64,000 nucleotides of DNA from Harmothoe impar (GCA_947462335.1 OX381716.1:2097438-2161437), one strand, 5' to 3'. Shown: positions 11,921-23,504, counted from the stretch's first letter. Made by a program: numbers and translations. Notes: a model not told the origin generated them from the sequence alone.

Positions 11921-12336
11921 ATTTATATAGATATTGTGCCATTCCAAAACGCAAAGACTCTCCCTCCTCCCACTCCCTCTGCCTGGTGAGGTCATTTTGT
12001 ACTATTGGTTACTCTTCAAGGGACGACCTGATTGAGAGGACTTGTGTTGTTAAGATAACATAGTTAAACCCCCCTGACACAGATGTGACAAGGCCAACGT
12101 AAATACCACAAACCAGAACGCTGCCCGTGTTGGACTCCGGGTTGTACTACATAAACAAATACTGCATTCTTACAGTGTCACTCTAAGTGAGCTAATTTGG
12201 GGTTTTGGATAGAAAACCTAACCCTTTAACCCTTAAGGGCCGCATTGTACATTAGTTAGTCTGTCATTGGTTGTAATACATACGGGAAACAAACATTGAT
12301 GGGCTCAAACTAAGTTTGAAACTACGAATAAACTCT

Positions 12337-12585
12337 CACAGAGAAAAGAAGCAGCGCCAAAAGGGAGTCAAGATGGCCTCCAGAATGACTCCCCTCTTTT
12401 TGGGAGTCCAGGCTGCATGAAAGAACCTAGGTGGTTCCATGGGCGACCTGAGGGAGTCATCTGGGGGAGTCACATAGTTCCCTGACCCACCAAGGGAGTC
12501 ACATAAGGACCTGGGCTCCCCTAAAGAGGGGAGTCATTCTGGAGGCTACCTGGACTCCCTTTTGACGCTGTTTCTTTTCTCAGTG
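12337..12585. mobile_element. GGGAGTC-family MITE, most complete copy
   Basis: A 249-bp unit. The left end is CACAGAGAAAAGAAGCAGCG and the right end reversed is CACTGAGAAAAGAAACAGCG, giving terminal inverted repeats that extend through AAAAGGGAGTC and GAATGACTCCCCTCTTT to about 65 bp. No target duplication could be fixed by eye. No reading frame of note. Confidence 0.75.
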
Positions 12586-13508
12586 TACTAACGGTGGACT
12601 CTGCGTGGACTAGTCGTGGTTGTGGTCACGTGGTGTTTGACCACGTGACTCTGGGACGTGTATAACGTGTACAATGTAACACGTCTCAGTACCACGTGAC
12701 GATGTGCCTACAGCGTGTCTGTCTTATGTCTGCATCTGTCCCCATGTCCTCCTGGTATTGGCGTCGTCTTTTGTCTCTTTCTGTCTCCATGTATGTTATT
12801 ATTATCTGTCTCTCTCTCTCCATCTGAAACTCTGTATCTCTCTCTCTCTCTCTCTGTTTCCCTCTCATCCCCTAGCCCACCCCCCCCCCCCCCCCCCCGC
12901 TGCCCTCCCTATAGTTATTCCTCCCTGGTGACTTTATAATTGAATTATTGCAGTCCTGCCTTGGTCCTGGGTCTTAGTGGTGATTGATTGACAGCTGGCT
13001 GTGTGAGACCACGCCCCCCGGCTGCAGCTAATTAGGTCAGGCCACGCCCACTTTGTGCACGTGGTGCTATCAGGATTAGTGAGATATCACCCTCCCCCCG
13101 GCATTACCCCCTGGGGACCTGCGGCTATTGTTAAACCTTAAGGAAGCTCTGACAGAATCATTATGCACCAAACACGTGTAATATTTAAATACAAATTTAA
13201 TTCAAAGCTCCAAAGAGAATCAGCTCTATACTGAGAACCCAACTAGCAAAAAAAAACACGTTACAATCCAATCACAGCGCGGTAAGAACGTCACGTGACG
13301 TGCCCCTTGATGACAGTCATGACGTCACGTCCTCCTCAGACAGATGCCACCACGAGCACACCGTATTATCGCTCACCGTGATTACAGCGGCCATTACACT
13401 GATTGGACGCCGTTAGTCACGTGACTAACACGTTGTCATGGTAACATGACGCTACTTGTGTAGACAAGGTCTGTGTGTGTGTAGTGTACAGCAAAGACGG
13501 ACATGCTC
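12586..13508. other. gene-free stretch with CT microsatellite
   Basis: No supported gene. Four to five CACGTG(A)C words cluster at 12,625-12,705. A CT-rich microsatellite and C-run occupy 12,800-12,900 and create the low-complexity frames seen there. Around 13,280-13,430 further CACGTGAC/ACGTCA words occur. Confidence 0.35.
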
Positions 13509-13811
13509 TTAGTGAGTCAGCATTTGTTAACAACAGGGGGGGGGTGGGGTTATCGTGCAGAGCAGGCAACATTTTTAAACCCCCCGGTCAACAGGTCAAC
13601 ATTTTTTACCCCCCCCCCCCCCTTGCGGATCAAAAATCGGCACGCGCGCGAGCCCTTTGAAGCATAGTAACGCACAGGCTTTTTGGCCCAAAACAGGTTA
13701 AATTTTTTCGACTCCCCAAGAGGGGTCTAAATGTTTCCCCCCCCCCCCCGTCAAGGGGTCCAAATCCTTTTGCTCCCCCCCCTCATGTATAAAAAATGAT
13801 CAGTCCCTTAG
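13509..13811. repeat. G/C-run MITE, copy 1
   Basis: The ends are inverted: TTAGTGAGTCAGCATTTGTT at left, AAAAAATGATCAGTCCCTTA at right. Inside lie TTAACAACAGGGGGG, several AAATTTTTTACCCCC-like words and the marker AGCATAGTAACGC. The same order is seen at 34,334-34,618 and 42,950-43,266, and with more divergence at 27,951-28,252. Confidence 0.75.
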
Positions 13812-14250
13812 TATCTCGGGGGGGGGGGGGGCAATTTTAGGGTCTTTAATTTTTACCTTTCAATGTCATCGTTTAAAAAAAGAAGTAGGGGTGCTTTTTC
13901 AAAGGAATGGTCTTGAAAGCTGAAAAGAGGGGGTGTTTTCTGTACTGAGATTTTGCAGAAATTCATAAACTGACGGTAGAACTCACATGTCTAGTTTTTT
14001 GTTGCTGATGATGTCATTTTTTCCTTGTACATGATTATATAAGTAACAATGATTTTAATCAAAGGGTGGAGTTTCTAAAACTGTTTGCATTTATTAAAAA
14101 TAGGGGTTCTTTTAAGGCCCCAAAAGTTCTAGAAATAGGGTACTCTTTTCACTCAAAAATTCGTGGATAGGGGAGGGGGTATGTTTTAATTCCTGTAACA
14201 ATGATGGTGTCAGGGTACATAGGGAGTGCTGGGCCGTTTTTTTTTTAGTA
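13812..14250. other. gene-free stretch
   Basis: No gene. It begins with a long G-run at about 13,819. AT-rich thereafter, with scattered words resembling the G/C-run MITE family but no clear ends. Confidence 0.3.
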
Positions 14251-14457
14251 CTGTAAACGTATATATTTTCGCGTGTATAAATTTCCGCGCATTTACTTAC
14301 AAATACAGTTTTGCGTGTATTTAAATTCGCGCATTTTATGGGTGGTAGTAGTATGGGCTACACTAGATAAATTTTCGCTCTGTACATATTTTCGCGGATT
14401 TTAAAATCCGCGAAATCCACGAAAATATGTACAGCGCGAAAATATATACGTTTACAG
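14251..14457. mobile_element. CTGTAAACG MITE, TA flanked, copy 1
   Basis: Left end CTGTAAACGTATATATTTTC, right end the exact reverse, each flanked by TA. Inside, CGCGAAAAT and ATTTTCGCG words are frequent. TA flanks fit the Tc1/mariner type of target choice. Related copies are at 22,353, 23,714, 27,584 and 35,262. Confidence 0.8.
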
Positions 14458-15405
14458 TATAAATTTGTCTTTATTGTCCAGTACAGTAGGTGTATAGCTC
14501 TCCAGCGGGTGCGGACTTGTTCCTACAGGCACTCTCTGTACACTGACACTAGCAATCTCGTGAGACCTTGGCTCTGCTCTCGTACTGCAGCTTGTTCCCC
14601 GGAAGCTATGGGCTGTGAGTGTCTGGTTACTGCCTAAGTCTCACGATACATTGCGGGCTCAGAACTAACATGGCGGCCCATACGGAGAAATCCGAGACTT
14701 CGCTATACAAGTGTGAAGAATAGACACAAAGGGAATACAATAGCCTTATCCAGTAGACTGAGCCTCAGCTTGTCATCCTGAACACTTTGTACATGATATA
14801 GGGAACTGCCTCCCAGACAGCTCGCTGGTCAGGGAAAAAAGCCGCTGCCTACCAAGTCAATCACAGCCGACAAAAACTAGACACAGCCACTGCCGTAACA
14901 TAAATTGTTATATAGGGCTAGCATAAAAACCAAAGTAGAGTGTGGATTGAGCATAAAAACCTACAGATACCGTAGTGATCCATTAAAGTGCCCAGTGTAA
15001 TATTTGAACAAAACAAGCCTTGATATCAAGTTGTATCATTCTGAATGTACTTGTAACTACATGTATATGTTGTAACCCTCCGCCTGTAGTACTGCTATTT
15101 TCATATACTACTCACAAAAGGTAAATGTAAGCAAGCTTCACTGTATAGATGGTCATTACGGTAGCTGGTCGTTATATAGAAGGTGGTCGTTCTTCTCCCC
15201 GTGCTAAATTAAAACCAATAGAGTCAGACCTCCAAATCACACTTTATATGCAGCACACTCGGGAGCTGGGTACTTTTTGTGTAGCATCTCCTTTGTTGCC
15301 TTAGTTTATACAGATCACCTCCCATCATTTCTGTTAAAAAGACAGGAAAATGCCTCAAGGCTATATGCCTGTGTCAAACCAAGTCGGTACAAGTTGAACA
15401 TCTAT
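14458..15405. other. gene-free stretch
   Basis: No supported gene and no clear repeat ends. Moderately AT-rich unique-looking sequence. A partial match (CTAACATGGCGGCC, CGAGACTTCGCTATA) to 57,930-57,990 indicates one more dispersed repeat. Confidence 0.3.
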
Positions 15406-15903
15406 GACCAGGTGCAATCTATGACCGGGTGCAATCTATGACCAGGTGCAATCTATGACGGGGTGCAATCTATGACGGGGTGCAATATATGACGGGGTGC
15501 AATATATGACCGGGTGCAATCTATGACTGGGTGCAATCTATGACCAGGTGCAATCTATGACCGGGTGCAATATATGACTGGATGCAATCTATAACCAGGT
15601 GCAATCTATGACTGGGTGCAATCTATGACTGGGTGCAATCTATGACCGGGTGCAATCTATGACTGGGTGCAATCTATGACCGGGTGCAATCTATGACTTG
15701 GTGCAATCTATGACCGGGTGCAATCTATGACCGGGTGCAATCTATGACCGGGTGCAATCTATGACCGGGTGCAATCTATGACCGGGTGCAATCTATGACC
15801 GGGTGCAATCTATGACCGGGTGCAATCTATGACCGGGTGCAATCTATGACCGGGTGCAATCTATGACCGGGTGCAATCTATGACCGGGTGCAATCTATGA
15901 CCG
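15406..15903 (+). repeat. 17-bp tandem array, about 29 copies
   Basis: The unit is GACCGGGTGCAATCTAT, repeated without gaps. The left half of the array carries variants (GACTGGGTG, GACCAGGTG, GACGGGGTG) while the last dozen copies are nearly identical, pointing to recent expansion at the right end. The unit matches in sequence and length the 17-bp arrays at 25,508 and the shorter one at 20,893. Confidence 0.95.
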
Positions 15904-15960
15904 TAGCACTGGCTTGATACCTGAATACACCAGGGCTGCTTTCATGTATCAAGATGACAA

Positions 15961-16128
15961 CACAGCAAAAAATATATTTCTCATTTCAAGAAAGCAAGAT
16001 AAATAAACTCGCCTTGCAGACCAATGACTAGTTTTAAGAACATATTTTTTCTTAAAACTAGTTGTTTTTCCTTCAGGCGTGTTTATTTATCTTAGTTTCT
16101 TGAAATAAGAAAATTATTTTTGGCTGTG
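15961..16128. repeat. 168-bp fold-back repeat
   Basis: Left CACAGCAAAAAATATATTTC and right (reversed) CACAGCCAAAAATAATTTTC form terminal inverted repeats that continue through ATTTCAAGAAA and AGATAAATAAAC. The centre is a tight hairpin of AACTAGTTTTAAG with its reverse. Non-coding MITE. Confidence 0.75.
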
Positions 16129-16596
16129 AAAGGACATAGTTCTGGAGTGATGGCGCCCTCCACCAGGGGGAGACCCTGTAAGGGTTTCACTCTCCTATCA
16201 CAATCTCCATCTAGATAGCTCCCAGCACATTCTGCATGACTAGATATGCATGGAGAATCTCGGTCTGGGGGCTCAAGGTCAGAGTGAGGCTGCGGGAGTG
16301 TTCGGGTAACCTTAGTAACCTGCTACAGTCCGCCCTGATTGGTCTACTGCTGGTCACATGACCAGTTTGCTGCAGAGATTTCTGAACATGATAGCCAAGC
16401 CATATACAAGCTATGGGGACCGAAATGTCAAAATGCCTTAGTAGTACATTTAGCTATTTAAAGCACAAGGTAATTCAGTGAGTGGCAGTCAGGAATCTGT
16501 AAAGCATGGGGAGAGGGAGGCTATGGTATGACACACTGAGTACAGAGTAGCCTTTTGATGGCACCAATATTTGGGAAATACCAAGGCAGTGTAAGA

Positions 16597-17262
16597 CAGC
16601 CAGTGGTCAGTGCACAGACAGCGCCTTACTGTAGTGAAACCATCGAACACAGCTAGTGGTCAGCGCACGGACAGTGACTTACTGTAGTGAAACCATCGAA
16701 CACAGCCAGTGGTCAGTGCATGGACAGTGACTTACTGTAGTGAAACCATCGAACACAGCTAGTGGTCAGCGCACGGACAGTGACTTACTGTAGTGAAACC
16801 ATCGAACACAGCCAGTGGTCAGCGCACGGACAGTGACTTACTGTAGTGAAACCATCGAACACAGCCAGTGGTCAGTGCACGGACAGTGACTTACTGTAGT
16901 GAAACCATCGAACACAGCCAGAGGTCAGTGCACGGACAGTGACTTACTGTAGTGAAACCATCGAACACAGCCAGTGGTCAGCGCACGGACAGTGACTTAC
17001 TGTAGTGAAACCATCGAACACAGCCAGTGGTCAGTGCACGGACAGTGACTTACTGTAGTGAAACCATCGAACACAGCCAGTGGTCAGTGCACTGACAGCG
17101 ACTTCCTGTAGTGAAACCATCGAACACAGCCAGAGGTCAGTGCACGGACAGTGACTTCCTGTAGTGAAATCATCGAACACAGCCAGCGGTCAGTGCACGG
17201 ACAGCGACTTACTGTAGTGAAACCATCGAACACAGCCAGAGGTCAGTGCATGGAAAGCGATA
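16597..17262 (+). repeat. 53-bp tandem array, about 12.5 copies
   Basis: The unit runs GCCAGTGGTCAGTGCACGGA, CAGTGACTTACTGTAGTGAA, ACCATCGAACACA. Copies differ by a few point changes (AGTGGT/AGAGGT, GTGCAC/GCGCAC, TTACTG/TTCCTG). The array degenerates at its right end near GGAAAGCGATAG. No hairpin or spacer structure; a minisatellite. Confidence 0.95.
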
Positions 17263-18231
17263 GTTTATCGAGCTAAACATAGGTTACTCCCATCGTCGTC
17301 TGGCCTAAGTTTATTGGGTGCTGGCACCATTTTGTGGTCTGACATCATTTGTCACGTGACCTTCTATGAATAGATTCCTCCTCTAACTGTCTGATCACGT
17401 GACTTCCGCCAATCTCTATTCTATTACATAAGGAGCGAGTTGAGCCAGCAGAAAAGCAGGGAACTCCTGGCTATTGCATATGGCCGCTGCAGGCTGGAAC
17501 TGACGGTAGCCATACCACTTAGCCAGTGAACGCAGCCAGTGGTCAGTGAAAGCTATAGGACCTGACAGCAGTGCACAAGGCCATGACTGGACTAGAGCTA
17601 CTCATCCACACACACAGGTTAGGGACTAGACAGTACCATGGACATTTCAGACCTGTGTAGGGACGCGTGTATGTTAACTATTCTATATGTAGGCGGGTTC
17701 TGCTGGGTGTTTGTTCCGAACTCTGTCCCGAGCTCCTGGGAGTTGATGACAGGTGTGGACCAGGGGCGCTATAGGTAGCCGGATATGCATGCATGCCTTG
17801 TCCGGCTACCTATATAATATATATAGCCGACGTCCAGGCTTGTCCTAGGCTGTAGGCGGCTCACTAATTAAAACAGTTCTATACCCCCTTACCTGATTCA
17901 TCCGAAGTCAGAGCTTGGATTTAACGGAACTTTTTTCATTCAGAAATAAAGTTGTCTTTATTGCAACCTGTTACACCAAACCTAAACTGCCTTGATTCTT
18001 TCTTTCAATATTGTATTGAAGTTAGGGTCCTTTAGACCTGGTATCCAGGATCAGGGGCGGTCCCAGGAATTCACAAAGGAAACAACACTGAAGTAATGAA
18101 TAGCATATCATACAGCACACTAACATATAACCCTCCTTCTTAAAGTATAACTCTACGTCCCTGTGCTGCCCAGGATCCGCCCACATAAGAATCCCTTTTT
18201 CTGATATATAGAAAATGTACCAATACATAAT
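17263..18231. other. gene-free stretch with a palindrome
   Basis: No supported gene. A palindrome at 17,771-17,813 pairs ATAGGTAGCCGGA with TCCGGCTACCTAT around a TATGCATGCATG centre. Fragments resembling the 53-bp unit (GCCAGTGGTCAGTG) recur at about 17,535. Confidence 0.4.
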
Positions 18232-19160
18232 ACCCTAAAACCTCGCATACAAGCCTAACTCGCGTACAAGCCGCACCCTGACTTTGGGCTGATCATATAA
18301 GCCGCACTGGCGTTCTGATTATGGTGACTTAAACACTGTACCATAGTGGCAGGAACTTGTGTGTAAGCTATGCGGCTGGCAGACTGTTCGACAGATTAGC
18401 GGTTTGACAGATCGGCAGTTCGACAGATTTTTAAATTTTCTGGGACTGTTGGACAGGACCATTCGATAGCTCTCCTTTTTCAACAAAACAATTTGACAGA
18501 TTGGGCTCTCAGTCTATATTATGTATAGGCCTATGATATTGTTGATATGTATTGGATAAATCGCGGGCAGAGCCCCCGAACCCCCTCTTCTTGTTTATAA
18601 ATTTTCTGTTCTGAATGAATCAGATGCTACTTTGTGCAGGGATCTCTGCATGAGATTGACTCACTCTCGCCAAACCTCTAAATCAATACCTTTTGGGGAA
18701 AATATCTATCATTTTGGAAAAAAATATTTATCATTTTTAAAGTTTGAAACTTTTTCACCTGTATGAGTCTGTCAATTGTGTGTAATTCATATTCATTGTA
18801 TCAGGGGCTCTCTCCCTGAACCCCGTTTTCTTTCCTTTTTTTCATCTCCTTTTTCTAACATTATACATATATTAACTCAACCTGGTCCCTTGTCCTTATA
18901 CCACCGCTAAACATCAATTAAAACAATTGCTATTAAAATGAATCTGTCGAATCATCCTATTTGAAAACCGGAATCTGTCCAATAGTCTCAAAAATCTGTC
19001 CAATAGTCCTATAAATTCTGTCGAATCGTCCTGTCGAATAGTCCTGTCGAACCGCTGATCTGTCGAACTGTCCTTTCCCCGTATAAGCCACACCCGATCC
19101 TGGGCCAATCTTATAAGCCTGACTCACATAGTAGCCGCGGCTTATATGCAAGGTTTTACG
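18232..19160. mobile_element. GTAAAACCT MITE carrying a nested element
   Basis: The outer left end is TACCCTAAAACCTCGCATAC with AAGCC, and the right end reversed is CGTAAAACCTTGCATATAAG with CC. Between 18,384 and 19,070 a second element with its own terminal inverted repeats is inserted. A compact, un-nested relative is at 20,560-20,753. Confidence 0.7.
18384..19070. mobile_element. nested element with GACAGATT inverted repeats
   Basis: The left end reads TGTTCGACAGATTAGCGGTT and the right end reversed reads AGTTCGACAGATCAGCGGTT. Words of the form TTCGACAG/CTGTCGAA are repeated inside both ends. The interior, about 450 bp, has no recognisable coding sequence. Confidence 0.65.
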
Positions 19161-19485
19161 CCAAGCAGACAAATCTAAGAAGATTAGGCCCTTGCCTGAA
19201 TTCTGATATAACCCAGCTCTGGTCTAAGCAATGTCCCATAATTGGTGAAGCTACTGCTAGCTTGATGCTAAGTGGCTGATACCCATCTGGGAGCGGGCAT
19301 GTACATTGGGTTTAGTTTACCTATAGATCTGAAAATGCAAGGTGCAAGCAGAAGCTAGCCATTTGTAGCAACTGGCAATGGGAAAAACAATGTCCTGAGG
19401 CTGTCTAGACATAACATTAGGGGGACTGAGGACAGGGTACACTTGTACCACGGGACATTCTCGCACAGGTTGGTACTTGTAAACA
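19161..19485. other. gene-free stretch
   Basis: Nothing recognisable: no gene, no repeat ends, no low-complexity tracts of note. Confidence 0.3.
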
Positions 19486-19706
19486 CCACCATGACCTTGA
19501 ACTTGGACTTTTACTGGGTCTGGGCAATCCCTGTGCTTAGCTTAGAACCAGCGAACAGGCACCAGAATGTATGATTGGAGTTCTCATACTTTCTGGTTCC
19601 ATTTCTGGTTCCTTTCGCTGGTTCTGGTTTCTGATCGCTGGTTCCACGCTAAGAACAGGGATTGCCTGGACCCAGCTACAGTCCAAGTTCAAGGTCATAG
19701 TGGTTG
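19486..19706. repeat. 221-bp inverted repeat
   Basis: CCACCATGACCTTGAACTTG at the left and the reverse of CAAGTTCAAGGTCATAGTGG at the right; the arms continue through CTGGGTC and GGCAATCCCTGT. The centre is rich in GGTTCTGG/CCAGAACC words. Fold-back MITE; the open frame through it is incidental. Confidence 0.7.
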
Positions 19707-20559
19707 TTCCCGGAGCCTTTCTGTGGAAGGTCTGGAGACGCGAGTAAGGCTGGGGCGGCTGCAGGGGGTGAGGGGGTCAGGGAGGGGGTCAGTAAGGGCA
19801 GGGATGAGGCAGGCATCTCTGTATTAAAGCTGACAGCACGAGACGGATGGCCGCCCAGCCACACAACTAGCAGCAAGAGGCCACCCATGCAGACTCCTGG
19901 CCACCGACCCACAGAGCCAGCGGCAAGAGGCCAGCGGAGAAATACACTAGTAGTCCGGTCAAGGAAATTCACGCCACAAATTGCAACAAAATTTATTTTA
20001 TCACCACATGTCTCAGAAAGACCTAGAGAATGACCAAAAAAAGTCCCCACAAGTTGGAGTGGTGTATGCTGAAATCCAAGATGGCCACCAAATAAATGGA
20101 AATCCACCTCCAATAATATGGATATTACCCATAGAAGGATTTTAAGCATTCCTATCCCCCTAAATGGAACCCATGTAATTCAATGGTGTGATTGGTTTGT
20201 TGCTAGGATAAGTGTTTGCTTAGCAACAGCCATTCTAGTTGCATAGCGCCGGCTGTCGATAAACCAGACACAGCTTATAAACATGGGCTGGATATGTGCA
20301 TGCAGTGACAGAGCTGATCACAGGTGATCACTGAAGCTGGTTCCTCATGTTTTGGTCTGCAAGACAGGTACCAGCTAGCCGCCATTTTGTTTGGAATTCC
20401 TGTCAGAATGGCGGCCAAGATGGCAGCCAGTTCCTCCCCAGGCAGGAACATCTAGTGGAGAAGGAGGGAGGGGGAGTAGGCTGTATTCTGTGCTGGGCGA
20501 TTCAGCAATATCTGAGTCTGAGGGCTCCAATCTTGTAACAGCTCCAATCTTGTAACAGC

Positions 20560-20753
20560 TACCGTAAAACTGCGGCTAGTACGCGAATCAGATCGGCAGT
20601 GCGGCTTATAGGATCGGCCCAGCGTCGGGGTGCAGCTTATACGCGAGTTTTTGCCACTATGATACAGTACTAAAATCGGCGACTAGATCGCCAGTGCAGC
20701 TTATAAGATCGGCCTTAACTGGGAGTGCGGCTTATACGCGAGGTTTTACGGTA
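20560..20753. mobile_element. 194-bp GTAAAAC MITE with TA flanks
   Basis: TACCGTAAAAC at the left and GTTTTACGGTA at the right are perfect inverted ends with TA flanks. The inside repeats GCGGCTTATAcgcg-type words in both arms. Same family as the outer element at 18,232-19,160. Confidence 0.75.
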
Positions 20754-20859
20754 TTTCCTGTGTGAAGGCTGTCCCTTATGAATTAAACTCTGCCTCTAGT
20801 CTGGAAACAGGTTTCCCTTTTCAGTGTTGAAACCCAGTACTTATAAGATACCAATCTAT

Positions 20860-21130
20860 GGCTGTGTCTCATGAGTTTGTAACAATTGAAACCTCTTTGA
20901 CCGGGTGTCGTCTTTGACCTGTGTCGTCTTTGACCGGTGTAGTCTTTGACCAGCAAGTTTTAAAATGGCTGAAATGGGAGCTATGTACACAGAAATGCCG
21001 GGAAGTTTGTAGTATATAGTGTTAAAATATCCATTACCCTTTTCCCCCCATTTCCAAGATGACACACGTCAAAGACGACACCCGGTCAAAGACGTTTCAA
21101 TTGTTACAAACTCATTTATAAGACACAGCC
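20860..21130. mobile_element. MITE with 4-bp duplication CTAT and 17-bp units
   Basis: GGCTGTGTCTCATGAGTTTG at the left and AGACACAGCC at the right form inverted ends. CTAT directly flanks both sides (20,856-20,859 and 21,131-21,134). Next to each end, short runs of 17-bp units (TTTGACCGGTGTAGTC-like) occur in opposite orientations. The sister copy at 25,306 has expanded the same unit into an array. Confidence 0.8.
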
Positions 21131-21134
21131 CTAT

Positions 21135-21564
21135 ACATTCCTCAATATCAATACCACTGTTCCTGTAGCACTTATCCAAGACCCATCATTGTCTGTCACA
21201 AGCTCTGGAGGCAATATACAATTGTAGAAGAATTCAGCAAAACAGTTTACCTAAAGCAAGAGAAGTATATTTCTCCTGAGAAACTGGGATGATCAACATT
21301 TTGATAATATCGGTGAGTTCCTTGAGTAGACCGTAGCAGAGCCGGCACTCATCAGCTGCGACTGCTAGTGCTGTGAAACAGGACTGTGTAACACGTATCT
21401 ACGGCCAGCCGTGTCCATAGAATATTGCATCAATTATACAGGAGCTGGTCGGTGTTGGGGGGGGGGGGGGGGGTAGTAGCAGGTGGGGGGGGGGGGCAGG
21501 TAGAGGGGCAGGTGATAGGTGAGCTGTTCCTCAAAGCTACCCTCACTGGACCTCCATGCTCTGG
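21135..21564. other. gene-free stretch with G-runs
   Basis: No gene. Two long G-runs at about 21,457-21,500 create spurious glycine- or proline-rich frames on both strands. Nothing else recognised. Confidence 0.35.
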
Positions 21565-21966
21565 CCCCGGGGGGGGGGTACTCAGATATGAAATGACTAC
21601 CTGCTGCCAAACAGCCAGCAGAAGCGTAGCGGTCGGGCCAAAAATTAGGGGGCGGTGACTCTCTGCCCCCTCCAAAAGGTGGGCAGTAACTATGGAGGAG
21701 GGAGTAGTAATTCAGTAAGGTTTTAATGATAAGTGTAAGAAATAGAAGTATTATCCATGTCTGCTTTTCATGTTGCATCAGGAATTAAAGGTACAACCCC
21801 TGTGGTTCCTGAAACACCATGGGTGGTGGCTTATAGGTAAGGATTCTGGGGGTGGCCTACTGTAGGGATCAGTGGGATGGTGGTTTTGTGGCTCGTGTTT
21901 TTAGGTGGGCGGTAGTTTGGCTGTCAATGGGTACCATGATAGAGTGAGTAGCCCCCCGGGCCCGGG
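21565..21966. repeat. MITE-like repeat with CCGGGGGG..TACTCA ends
   Basis: The left end has CCCCGGGGGGGGGTACTCA. The right end has TGAGTAGCCCCCCGGG, its inverse. A similar unit of similar size is at 58,579-58,978. Frames at 21,425-21,778 arise from G-runs and are not genes. Confidence 0.55.
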
Positions 21967-22352
21967 GGGGGGGGCTTACTGACTTTAGGGTGGGAAACAA
22001 CTGCGAAACTACAGCCCCTACTATTAGGACATTTGAAAGCCCCTTGAAAATGGCCATTATTATGACAGCTCCTTATTTTCTAAAGATGTCTTAGAATTCA
22101 GATAAGAGCTCCCTGCCAGGATGCTTCTTCTATTTAACATTACATTGTTTTGGAATTACTCAAGCTATGTATGAAATGCAAAGGATAATTATCTCTATAT
22201 CAATTTTGACAGCCCCTGCCTCTGAACTGTCAAGTCACTGACACAGTGACAGCTCCTAATTTTTAACTTTCATATAATTGACAGGCCCCTTTTTCTTTCT
22301 TCGGTGTGTTCACAGCGAAAGATCATTAGGGGTAGTTACTGCAGTTGGTACC

Positions 22353-22521
22353 TACTGTGAAAGTATTTTATTTTGCTGGGTATATTTTTTTCGCGATTTT
22401 CGCGGAAATGAAAAATCCGCAAAATTTGTATATGCTTAAGTATGGAATAAATTCCCGTGACTTTGCCAGTTTTCACTTTTCCGCAAAAAATTATACCGTG
22501 AAAATAAGTACTTTCACAGTA
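22353..22521. mobile_element. CTGTGAAAG MITE, TA flanked
   Basis: TACTGTGAAAGTA at the left and TACTTTCACAGTA at the right are inverted ends; the interior has CGCGATTTTCGCGGAAAT. It is a diverged member of the CTGTAAACG family. Confidence 0.65.
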
Positions 22522-22670
22522 TTCCTATACTGAGTACCCCCCCCCCCCCCTCCCCGGTCCTAGCCTGGCGCTGGCTGCTATTATACAGTAGGGAGGAGCA
22601 GGTGGTGGGGGAGCTGCTCCAACCCAGAGCTGCTCTCACAGATACCAACACATTTGTAGGGGTATAGGAC

Positions 22671-22800
22671 TGAAAAAGGCCTGGAAAAGGCCTAAAAAAG
22701 CCTGAAAAAGGCCTGAAAAAGGCCTGAAAAAGGCCTGAAAAAGGCCTGAAAAAGGCCTGAAAAAGGCCTGAAAAAGGCCTGAAAAGGGCCTGAAAAAGGC
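22671..22800 (+). repeat. 11-bp tandem array, about 11 copies
   Basis: The unit is GCCTGAAAAAG, tandemly repeated with few variants. It generates a Phe/Gln/Ala-type periodic frame on the minus strand that is not a gene. Confidence 0.95.
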
Positions 22801-23249
22801 AAAACTGCATCACTGGAGTTTATGCCAAATGCCTAGCATTGCTAAAACAGCATGCCTGAACATCAGATTTTCTATCCTATAATCTGATATCCTGACCTTA
22901 ACTCATTCATGTCATGATAAACTTTGGCCTGTATACATGGATTGCACTTGTATACGTGCACTTCACCTGACACTGAATGTCTACACAGTATCAACATAAA
23001 ATGTACGCAAGGCTTAACGGTAGTGCTTAAGGGGACACTTATACGGAACCAGCGCTTATTCAAGATCTGGTGCTCAAACATGCTGGTAGGTAGGTTAGTG
23101 AGTGAGTGAATACAGAATTTTGCCTTCCCATAGCAGCCCCCAATATAAGCACACCAACCCTTTGTTCTCCAACTCCCCAATACTTATCTCTAGTGGCCTC
23201 AAACAGAGGCAATTTAATGCTGTAAGGGCAGCATAGTCCAATAGTGCTT
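22801..23249. other. gene-free stretch
   Basis: No gene supported. Overlapping frames occur on both strands between 22,872 and 23,290 but show no domain and no splice context. Confidence 0.3.
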
Positions 23250-23422
23250 TCATTGTCATGATGCTTGAATGATGCCCTGCAGCTCTGCATTTATGCATCA
23301 TGCCAGTCCTACTGGTTTGATACACTCTCAGGATCTTATATGAGTCACAGGCACTGCATTGGTGCATCATGGAGATCAATATTCATGAACCCATTATGCA
23401 ACATGCTGTCTGTAAGGGGTTA
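23250..23422. repeat. TGCATCATG hairpin repeat, copy 2
   Basis: Contains GTCATGATGCTTGAATG, GCATTTATGCATCATGCC and CTGCATTGGTGCATCATGG, ending near GGGGTTAAGG. A divergent, shorter member of the family described at 9,331. Confidence 0.6.
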
Positions 23423-23504
23423 AGGCAAGCGGAAAGGAAGTAATTTAGCAGAGGGGAAATGAAATAGCAGGGGTGTGATTCGGTGTCAGATTGGCAGGGG
23501 GCGG

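Noticed and set aside
15406..17262. Possible CRISPR-like arrays
   Set aside because: The units are contiguous with no unique spacers, in a eukaryotic setting; they are minisatellites.
22514..22813. 99-codon frame with a Phe/Gln-rich periodic motif
   Set aside because: Produced by the 11-bp tandem array.
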